Shown here one piece after another: positions 55,521-64,000 of a DNA stretch of 64,000 bases; positions within the stretch are counted from its first letter, which is position 1; the number at the start of each line of letters is the position of its first letter. The stretch spans positions 3,630,001-3,694,000 of the forward strand of contig NC_080565.1 in assembly GCF_030253575.1 (NCBI RefSeq), in the 5' to 3' direction. This stretch comes from Rhododendron vialii. Lineage: Eukaryota > Streptophyta > Magnoliopsida > Ericales > Ericaceae. The position numbers and the translations under genes are program-made. Below the pieces are notes generated by a model that was given only the letters and a program-made list of their open reading frames with translations, had not been told where the DNA came from and did not search any database.

Positions 55521-56629
55521 ATATTATTGATGCATTGCCTTTCAAAAAAAAAATGGACTCGAAGCACATGGGGACAAAGTAGATTGCATCACAATGTCAT
55601 AAAGGCATGCAAGGGAAGTTGAAATTTCTCTCTCTCATGGGAAAAAAGTTATAGTAGAAATTAACCAAATCCTCCAGGAATGCTCTCCTCCGGTCTAACA
55701 TTTGATCCCTTACCACCCCTTCAAATCAAACAACCCCAAATCTCCATCCAACCCAATTGCCCACCAGATTCCCTCTTTGCTAAAATTCTGAAAAACGCTT
55801 TCTTAAGTGAACCCATATTAGTCATTGACAACTCCACATAAAGTGAAAAGCCCCAGCCATCAAACCCCGCCCGTAAGTGAGCTTGAAGGCACTGACTCCG
55901 GGAACTCCACAAAGACCAGTGGAGGGTCGACGGTTAATCAGAAGCCAGCAGAGCTGCGGGGCATAGCGGCGCCTTGGCCTGGCGCCATTCCCAGACTTAG
56001 CAGCAGACGGATGGAGAATGTCCAAGTTTTGAGCCGGAGACGGTTGATAGGACAAGGAAGAAGATTTATGAGTACCTTCTTGCGCACGTGGAATCTACTG
56101 CCGCTGCACTTGGCCGCGGTGGTGGATCTCTATATATAGTTTATACTTTATACCCACCAATTACTTAAGAAGATGTTGAGGCATATTAACAAGTTTTAAT
56201 TAATTCACTCAATCAAGAAGATGACACCGAGACATGTGACATGTCAATATATCGGACTCACTGTCGAACAGTTTAAGGAGCTTGGTGTACGTTTTCAATT
56301 TGTGTACATAAATCGTACACAGGGTTCAAGTATCAAGTATATAGGTAAAATGGGCAAATGGTAACGAGGAAATGCATTCGCCGTTACGTTATGGTGTTTA
56401 AGGAGTTTTTTCCTACGTTCTGGGAACTTTCTTTTGCTGAAACAGTACAAATTAATGGGAAGAGTTTAGATAAGAGGGGAGATTGGGCTTTTGTATTTAC
56501 CAATTATGTGTATGTTGAACAGTTGGTAATATCGGATTCGGAAGTTGATATTTTCAGTGTGGCGGATTCCATATTTTGATGGAAAATATTTCCGGGGAGT
56601 ATTAATCGGTTGCCCAGAAGGTACTGGGA
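55521..56629. other. Intergenic; no gene recognised
   Basis: Open frames at 55721-56139 on both strands overlap one another and have no recognised motif. The start of this stretch ('atattattgatgcatt', 'cacatggggacaaagt') is related to sequence at 60290-60370. Confidence 0.45.
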
Positions 56630-56885
56630 GATGCATCTCCACTTTTGACATCTTCTTCTTCTTCTTTTTTAAACGGAGAAACAGCCATATAGCCAGGCCA
56701 CTAAATCGATCTGACTGTGCAATCCAAACCTCTGGGAGAGCTAGCATAGCCACACTAGTTCCGGTCCCCCACTTACTTCCGGGTACTTACCCTATGGGGA
56801 ATCGAACCCCAGACCTTGAGGAGTATTCCCAAAGCCTGAAAATCCGTCAGAACCACTGGGGCAACCCTTGGTCTGGCTTGGCCTT
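56630..56885 (-). mobile_element. tRNA-derived SINE
   Basis: On the minus strand an A box (GTTGCCCCAGTGGTT, 56865-56851) is followed by a perfect B box GGTTCGATTCC (56808-56798), about 45 bp apart, as in RNA polymerase III promoters. The 3' end runs into an AAG-rich tail (56634-56665). The cloverleaf is not complete, so it is a SINE and not a tRNA gene. Confidence 0.8.
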
Positions 56886-57224
56886 ACTCCACACGATGAT
56901 TTGTTCTTCAATTATTATTCAATCACAAAAACTTACACACACACTCACATCTACACTGTGAGTGGGTTTGTGTAAATATTTGTGATTGTAAAATGATTGC
57001 CTGTTTTTTTAGTTGTTCGAGAATGGTTCTTACGAATGATAGAAGCACAAAAATCCAATTTTTTAAAAAAATCACCGGAACAATAATTCTAGTACCACAC
57101 CCAAACACGCACCCACACTTACATAAGTGAGTGGTGAGACCCGTACACAATGGCACCAACAAAGTTGATCATCGATCGGAAAACTCATTATGATGAAGAG
57201 ATTGATTTTGGTCTGATGGGAATA

Positions 57225-57546
57225 AATTACTACTCGTAAGTTGATCTTTTTCCATGATGGCGAGAGATTGAGCTTGCACTGGAATATATCGGAGCTTGAG
57301 TTTTGAGATTTTGTTTTTGCCAATAATATATACAATATTGGCAGAGAACTAGCACGTTAGTAGATTTCAGAGATTATCAATAACTCTAAATTCCAAACGT
57401 TTACGATGAGGCTTGAATCCTAGCCTCCCACATAAGAATGACTAAGATATGCCAATTGAGATAGAGTCCATTAGCGCTTGAGTTTTGAGATTGAGTAGGA
57501 AAAATTATACCTTTTGATGAAGATTGTGAGCTTGAGTGTGAAGCTT

Positions 57547-57598
<52 letters not shown>

Positions 57599-57730
57599 AA
57601 CTTCCAGATGTCACTCCACCTACAATGAAATGAAAATTGAAGGGAAAATGGGGAAGAAAGGTCGAAGAATGTGGGTGTAGAGGAGATACCGAGGATGTCT
57701 CTCTAGAGACCCGAAAGTTATTTCCCTTTT
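57225..57730. repeat. Dispersed duplication, copy B
   Basis: Related to copies A and C as described for 54168-54950. Contains a (GA)n microsatellite at 57549-57595. Confidence 0.8.
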
Positions 57731-57992
57731 CTTTAGTCATTTAAATTATGTGGAAAATCCTAATTTTAACTAGGGAATTGATATTCACACTCTTCTTTTG
57801 TTATCTACACTCTTTTTTTGTTTTTTAGTGTTAAAATTGTATGCATTTTTTTTTATTTTATAAAAGACAAAAAAGATAGTAAGGATAACAAAAATGGGAG
57901 TGTGAATATTAGTTTTCTTTTAATTAAGTCATGTGTTTATTAATGTGATTGATTTTGAAATGACGGGAATAAATCATTACTCGTAGATTGAA

Positions 57993-58215
57993 TTTTTTTT
58001 TTTTAATAACTCAGGTGTTCTGGTTGGTTTACGTGCACCTCAAATAATCCTAATAACCAAATTTCATCGTCCACTTGCGGAAAGTTCAATTAAAACCCGA
58101 GCAAAATTTTATATGGACGGGCTCTAAAGAAATAGATAACACTGAGAGGTTTCAAACATAGGATATTAGGAGAAAGCAAACTCCTAAATTGCAGGCTTTG
58201 ACCACTGAGCCAATC
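57993..58215 (-). mobile_element. Au-like SINE
   Basis: On the minus strand: A box region GGCTCAGTGGTCAAAG (58212-58195), B-box-like GTTTGAAACC (58157-58148), a 3' part with 'gaggtgcacgtaaac' and 'acacctgagttatt', then a poly(A) tail (T-run 57993-58004 on plus). The 3' consensus matches the Au SINE family as I recall it. The B box has decayed from GTTCGA. Confidence 0.75.
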
Positions 58216-58640
58216 CTAATCATCTTCTAAGATGTTGGCTGCACTTGAATAAAATGGAGCTTTTGAGTGTTTTCTTAAATCCCTTTTGGGGATTGGGTGG
58301 GGGGGTGTTTTACCTACAATGAAATGGGGGAAACATAAGGAAAAATGGGGAAGAGAAGAATGTGGGCGTAGAGATACAAAGGAGACCTGAGCTCAATTCC
58401 TCTTTAAAAAAAACCAACTTGCCCTTTTGCTTTGTCTTTATTCAAAAAAATTACATTTATTAATTTTGTGATAAAATTAATTAGATTATTGGCTCGTATC
58501 AACGAAAAAAATAAAATTAAAAAAGTTAAATATTTACCAAAATAAATTTTTGAAAAAGCCCAAAAGCCCAAAGTTGACTTGAGAGTTTCTTGGTCCTGCC
58601 AACTTGACCCGCCAGACCAACGTTTAAAGCCTCTCTCGCG
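58216..58640. repeat. Dispersed duplication, copy C; presumed promoter of the next gene
   Basis: Homologous to 54160-54950. Ends about 70 bp upstream of the start codon at 58710. The CT-rich tract at 58676-58701 looks like a plant 5' leader. Confidence 0.7.
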
Positions 58641-58709
58641 TATCTTTTACCGACATTGACACTATAAGATCTCAAGCCTCTTCTCTCTCTGTCTCTCTCT
58701 CAGGCCAGA

Positions 58710-59872
58710 ATGCATACTGTTAGCGATTGCCGCACCACCACCGGAGATATTAGGGTTGCAAACACAACCAAACGCATGGCCTCTCTCTCTCTCGATCAAT
58801 TTGTAAAGCTGGACGAATCTGGAAAAAGCGAAAAGGAATGCCTCGCTGGATTCCCTGATGAGACTCGCGATGAAGCTGAAGAAAAGAAAGAAGATGTCAT
58901 GCTGAAGGCTCCTGAGGCATCTCTTCTCTTCCTTTCTAAGTTCTTATCTTGAATATTAGTATTTTTTTTTTTTTTTTGAGTCTCTTGTTTTTCTCTGAAT
59001 TATTGCTGGTGTGAGATCTTTTTTTTTTTAGTCTTTTTTATAATTTTTTTCATTTATGTATTGTCTATTGAGCATCATATCTCTGATTGTTGTTGGTGCG
59101 CATATTGTTCTTTGATAGCTACAAAGTTTGGTTGGTTCGGTTGTTGATAGGATATAAAACTTCATAAACAAGACAACACAAAACTGATAGTGAATAAGAA
59201 ACTATCAAGGGAAATTTACCAGCTTCTCTGATCTGCTATTAATCTGATTCAAACTTCAATTAACATTTGCCCTACTGGAGTTTATCTCTGATTTCAGTGG
59301 TTTTCTTCTTTATTCTTCCTATTTGCTGCTGCTTTTTTTTTTTTTTTTTTTTTGTCCCTTGTTCTTTTGTGCATGCTAAATATGGTGATTGTCATCTGTT
59401 TAACTTGTCTATAATTATTCTTAGATTTTTTCCAAGAGTATAATGTTTCTTGCTCCCGTTGTCACCCCATCACCTGTTGTTGACAATTTCCGTCCGCCGC
59501 GCCTATTCATGGTATGTATTCTATGCATGTTCAGTCATGTAAAATAGCTCCCACATCTATGTTGTGAACAATTTCTTATTTATCTCTTGTAGGAGTCAGA
59601 GTTCGCCCGTTGCCAGAGGATGTAAGTATGTTGCTTAGTTTCTTGTATGAGCTACTTCTCGTGCTTGATGAGTAGCATTTATAGATTACGGAAATAAATG
59701 CAGGAAGAAAGAACATGATCCCGCAGCAGTTTTTATGAGCAGAATGGGAGGCACAGATTTACGGTCATGCATCGATCCACCTTTTGATTTCTCACCATCA
59801 GTGGTGCCTATGGCCGTATTCTCTTATGCAACAAAGGGGCGTGATGAGGATGAGTTGAAGGATAAACGCTAG
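58710..59872 (+). CDS. Small four-exon gene, product unknown
   Basis: Exons 58710-58939, 59439-59511, 59593-59621 and 59704-59872 join in phase through GT-AG introns to give 166 residues. The N-terminus (MHTVSDCRTTTGDIRVANTT) is followed by a Glu/Lys-rich stretch (DETRDEAEEKKEDV, about 49-62), a hydrophobic-proline segment (IMFLAPVVTPSPVVDNF, about 78-95), CQRMKKEHDPAAVFMSRMGG, and an acidic/basic tail ending DEDELKDKR. Junction 1 has one alternative acceptor eight bases upstream that would break the frame, so TTTTCCAAGAG was chosen. I do not recognise the family and see no catalytic motif. Its upstream region exists in two more copies nearby, so it may lie in a local duplication series. Confidence 0.6.
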
Positions 59873-61639
59873 TAGGCTAGCTTTGCTTTGGTTTCGCAGA
59901 AGAAAAGAGGTGGCTTAAGATTGTAATTATTATGTTTTGGATCTTGACGTACTAATATGTCGTGCATGCTCCTCGGTTTTATTTGGCTCGCACACTTGTG
60001 TTGGCACTGCTGTTTGATTACAATGCTTGTCTCTATCCTAAGATTGATCGAGTTTTGAGCTTTGGCGCTATTTCTAACGTGGGAAGAGCGTGAAATAGTA
60101 TGCAGGCAATTCTTCGTGGCGTATGCATGATGTTGATTCAAGTTCGTATAATGTGTTGATTTTACTGTCTCCACAGCTGTTAGATATGAGCACGCACAGG
60201 AGAAGGGACATTACGTTCCTAAGTTTGCAGAATTTGAGTTTATGTTCAAGTATGTTTGATGCATTAAAAGTTTATGTTTAGAAAGGAAGCAGGAGTTGTG
60301 CATTATATTATTGATGCATTAGAAGTTAGATTTTTGGTAGATAAAATTGACTCAAAACACATGGGGACGAAGTGGTGAAAGCGTGCAGTTTGGACTAGAA
60401 ACCGCCAACAAGTTGTGTTCTTTTTCCAGCTGAACAGCTTAGGATTTAGGGGATTAGGGTTTGGGTTTTGGGGTTTAGGGTGTAAAAAGCGGTTTTTTTC
60501 TGTGTATGAAGCATGTATAACTTTGAATGGTATTGTTAATCACATAACCTTATAGCCACGTTGCAGTGTTTGAGTTTTTGTTCAAGTATGTGTAACTTTG
60601 AATGGTATTGTTAATCACATAACCTTATAGCCGCATTGCAGAGTTTGAGTTTATGTACGTCTCAAATTGGAAAAGTAAAAAATTACGTATGACTTTTACC
60701 CAAATATTTTTCAAAATATCCAAGATAAAGCTCCAAAAGCCGATTTTTTGGAATTTATCTTCAATATGACAAAATATTAGGGGAAAAGCAAAAAAAAAAA
60801 AAAAATTCTTTTTCGATTCTCTCGTCGAGAGTCGAGACGAATCAATAGGGGTAAAAAGTTTGTCGCAAAATAAACAAATACAGTCCAATTTTTTTTCAAT
60901 AAGGACAACAACAAAAAAACCCAAAAATCCCGTTGTGGAACGTCTTAGCCTGACCTGAATTCAACGTCTTACCCAAACCTACATGTAGTAGTCCTTCTGT
61001 CCCTAAATAAAACTCCGGCTCACAAACCTGACGTTTAAAATTTAAAAACCTGCATTTTTTGCAATTTTTTTGTCTTTAGTCAATTTTTTTATCCTGATGC
61101 AAAATTGCTCTATAGCCTGCTTTTAAAACAAAGAAATTGAAGGGAAAAAACCTCAACGGCTTTTTACATACAAGTTGTAGATTACAAACAAATCTCTCTG
61201 AATCCTTGCCGTCAATACTGTGGTGAATTAATGGTGGCGGAAATGATGGTGGTGGGGTGAAAAATGAGAAGGTCGGGTCGGGTTTGGGCATGGCTCGACC
61301 CGTGTTTGACCCGACCCATTTCAACATGCCTACTATTGATCCGTATTTGACCTGCTCATATTCAACCCATAACCCGTTTCAACCCGTCCAAATTCATCCG
61401 TTTGCCACCTCTAGTAAAGACCCAAGATTACAATGTACCCAGTTAAGCAACCAATCGTTTGTTCATCATCAGTAAACATTTTCAAAACAAACTCCAATGG
61501 GAACTAGCAGCTCCAAATAATTTCCTGCATGAGTCTACTCCTTAACATACATCCTCAGTATGTAAAATTGCTACCCTGCCTATAGCCCTAAAAGGTACTC
61601 TATTGTTTGATAACATGGAACTCACTAAGAAACTTCACC
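59873..61639. other. Intergenic; tandem repeat and telomere-like patch
   Basis: No gene seen. A 76-bp unit ('actttgaatggtattgttaa' through 'gcagtgtttgagttt') is duplicated at 60515 and 60591. At 60440-60482 degenerate TTTAGGG-like words (gatttagggg, attagggtttggg, gggtttagggtg) resemble plant telomere repeats. Near 60991-61020 a single Stowaway-like end (TCCTTCTGTCCCTAAATAAA) is present without a partner. At 61260-61410 'cgacccg' words recur. Confidence 0.5.
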
Positions 61640-61699
61640 ACCAAAAGCCTTGGAGTATTTGTGAACTGGCCCCTAGGCAGAAAATAAACCTAAGGAGGT

Positions 61700-62323
61700 T
61701 TTCTCTTTTAGAGATGGAGTATTGAGATTTAGAAACAGGATTTGTGGTCCTAATGTGCCAGAAATCCGGAAACAGATCTTGGAGGAGGTTCACAAATCTA
61801 GATTTGCAATGCATCCTGGAAGCAGCAAAATGTATCGAGATCTTCGGGAGGTGTATTGGTGGTCTAGTATGTAAAGGGAAGTAGCTAAATTTGTTTCGCA
61901 ATGTCTGACGTATCAACGAGTTAAAGCTAAGCATAAGAATCCAGCGGGGTTACTTCAATCGTTGCCTATACCGGAATGGAAATGGAGCATATCACGATGG
62001 ACTTTGTTGTAGGGTTGCCACGTACACAAAAAGGTAACGATGCGATATGGGTCATCGTGGACCGTTTGACGAAAACTACGCATTTCTTGGCTCCATGGCA
62101 CGCCAGTATCTATCGTGTCGGATCGAAATTCGAGATTTACTTACAATTTCTGGAGGAGTTTGCAAAAGACAATGGGCACGGAATTGAAATTCAGCACAAC
62201 ATTTCATCCACAAACCGATGGTCAATCCGAGAGGGTTATTCAAGTTTTGGAGGATATGCTACGGACTTTCATCAGATATATTTCAAATTAGAGCATTTAC
62301 AGAAGGATCCTGTTCATCCTTGA
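61700..62323 (+). pseudogene. Ty3/gypsy integrase fragment, frameshifted
   Basis: Reads as the integrase zinc-finger and core of a chromovirus-like Ty3/gypsy polyprotein: EVHKSRFAMHPGSSKMYRDL, then YWWSSM, a stop, then [20 protein letters not shown] and LPIPEWKW. After a frameshift near 61976 come [19 protein letters not shown] and [15 protein letters not shown]; after a second break [10 protein letters not shown] and [19 protein letters not shown]. The HHCC finger has Cys-to-Tyr at its last position (CLTYQ). About 25 residues between HFLA and the second catalytic Asp are missing. No LTRs are visible, so it is a dead fragment. Confidence 0.88.
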
Positions 62324-63455
62324 TTCGCTGAGGGGTTTGGTTCTCGCTTGATTTGATACAAGTTCGATGAAAGGATTGGAGCTCTTTTAACCAATTTTTC
62401 GTTAACGTTGAATTTCACTAAGGTTTGGAGATGCCCATACATAATAGAAACCACTGTAAAGGAATGAAATAGAGTCGGCGCCTCTTCCTAAATCTTGACA
62501 TTACATAGTATCTAACATCAAAAACTTCCCTACCTTCTTTCTGCAGCTTAGATCCAACACAAGCCTCCATTTTCCAACCACACGGGTAAGTTCTTTAAGC
62601 CTCTGAAGTTCCATTTGGCCATTATTGAATACATACTGCAATCAGAAAGAAAAATGCTCTCAACACAGATAGTTGAGCTAGATGGTTTATTACTATAGGA
62701 TCACACATATCTAGAAGACACTCAGTGTCAGTATAACTGGTTATCACAAAATAACAGAAATAGTAGTTGGTTTGATAATTGCAGGCCTTACTAAAGGTCC
62801 TCACCAACTCCCTAGTGAAAAAATTACATGGCATCCAATGTCAAAAGACTTTTTGGATTAGCGTGCAGGAACAAGCAGCATCTTAATTGAGAATATAGAA
62901 GTAGTCTGAGTTATAACGAATCAGATTGTTGGACTTATACGAAATTTCACAAATATCCAAAAATAGAGGGGAGAGTGTGAGCTTGGATCGAGGATAGATA
63001 GGGGAACAAGGATGACAACCAACTCGTGATTATTCTGATTATCCGTCACAGAACAGAGTCACAGACCCAAGCACATGCCTATGTAAATATGGCTTAGCTA
63101 CTTTTGACGAACTTGACAAAAGGCAAAAACTGAAAACATACTGATGTGATAATGACATGGCGTCATGGCTGGCTCCTTCTTCAATGTAACTCAAAGCATT
63201 GTCTGGATTGATCCCACCTCCAACATGTAAACCGCCTGGATGTTATCAGTCCTCGCAGCAAGTTCAGCAGAGGAAGTCTATAAGTTTTAACATAGAACTT
63301 TGGGTGACTGGAAAGAACACGTGGGACTGATAAAACACCTGCCTCGTAGACTACAAGAAGGTTAACCGTAGCTTACCAAATGGATTAACTAATACTAGAT
63401 GTTATTGGTATATGTCTCAACATAAATGTACAAGCACACATCTATACAGGCCTTC
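62324..63455. other. Intergenic; no gene recognised
   Basis: AT-rich, only short unsupported frames (for example 62622-62834, minus). Nothing else seen. Confidence 0.5.
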
Positions 63456-64000
63456 TTTTTTTTTTTGGTAAACTAGGTGCATTAGATAAAATTAAGAAAC
63501 ATACAAGAGTCTTGGGTATGAAACCCCACAAGCATCATCGCGTAGTTGCGAATTAATACAAGTTGGAGCAATATCTAAAATACGAAAATCTAAAATAGGA
63601 TTACAAGCCATGTTGGCTAAAGTATCAGCACATTTGTTTCCTTCTCGATATATGTGATCAATCTTCTCCACTCCTAGCTTCCTCATCAAAAATCTGCAAT
63701 CATGAACAATATTACTTAGAAAATGTCGGGGTTGATCAACTCCCATGATCAATTGAACAGCAGCAAGAGCATCCATTTCAACATAAATTGGAGTAATTTT
63801 CTTGTCCAATGCTAGTTGTAATCCGTCACGGAGGGCCCATAACTCAGCCTCCAAACTCTGCATTGGTCTCATTGTTCTGCGAAAACCTATGATCCAGTTT
63901 CCATGCATGTCCCTGATCAACCCACCACCAGATGCTACGTTTCCATCTTTCTTGCATGAGCCATCAGTATTTAACTTAAAACAACTGGTAGGAGGAGGAC
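63456..64000 (-). mobile_element. LINE 3' end with intact RNase H domain (runs off the window)
   Basis: The minus-strand frame is open from the window edge to the stop at 63492. Starting before the listed Met it reads FKLNTDGSCKKDG, GGGLIRDMHGNW, then ELWALRDGLQLAL, IYVEMDALAAVQLI and NKCADTLANMA. The four catalytic acids of the RNase H fold (Asp, Glu, Asp, Asp) are all present. RVT_3-type RNase H domains of this form end plant L1-type LINEs. A T-run at 63458-63468 is the poly(A) tail. The reverse transcriptase must lie beyond 64000. Unlike the LINE at 52-54 kb, this domain is undamaged. Confidence 0.85.

Noticed and set aside
56798..56865. tRNA gene
   Set aside because: A and B boxes are present but there is no acceptor stem or anticodon arm; it fits a SINE head.

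Overview
This window is nuclear DNA from a flowering plant, most likely a eudicot. It is AT-rich, its genes are split by GT-AG introns, and it holds a CC-NB-ARC-LRR resistance gene, plant-type transposons (Mutator-like/FAR1, hAT and Stowaway MITEs, CACTA, LTR and TRIM elements, LINEs, tRNA-derived SINEs) and a fossil of plastid rRNA-operon DNA. I cannot name the species. Few host genes are present; most of the sequence is layered transposons, their relics, and local duplications.

Layout. 0-7 kb: copy 1 of a segmental duplication, a hAT-type MITE (3431-4204) and exon-like pieces of an unidentified minus-strand gene. 8-13.5 kb: a three-exon CNL resistance gene on the minus strand, intact except for one in-frame stop. 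13.7-19 kb: MITEs, copy 2 of the segmental duplication (split by a hAT MITE and a solo LTR, with both empty sites preserved in copy 1), and a TRIM-like short-LTR array. 19.17-31.51 kb: the most interesting object, a 12.3-kb Mutator-like element bounded by a perfect 9-bp target-site duplication. It carries two convergent, apparently intact genes: a FAR1-type transposase with SWIM and CCHC zinc fingers, and a 12-exon companion that joins an HMG-box-like N-terminus, a plant-mobile-type middle domain and a Ulp1/C48 cysteine protease with all catalytic residues. An array of 110-bp repeats lies between the two genes. 31.5-43 kb: sparse sequence with a small two-exon membrane-protein gene (36.9-37.3 kb), two foldback MITEs, a CACTA end and LINE tails. 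43-50.3 kb: exons of an unidentified plus-strand gene with an inverted duplication of about 1.45 kb per arm (46.7-49.6 kb) in its middle, next to a roughly 100-bp plastid-derived insert. 52-64 kb: a LINE split by a second solo LTR, a three-copy dispersed duplication lying upstream of a small four-exon gene (58.7-59.9 kb), SINEs, a broken Ty3/gypsy integrase and a LINE RNase H domain running off the window end.

How the parts work together. The only clear multi-gene system is the Mutator-like element. By family knowledge the transposase should bind the element ends. The companion protease is a predicted SUMO-type protease with a possible DNA-binding box; its role in transposition is not established. 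All gene models were read by eye from reading frames and splice sites. No database search was possible.
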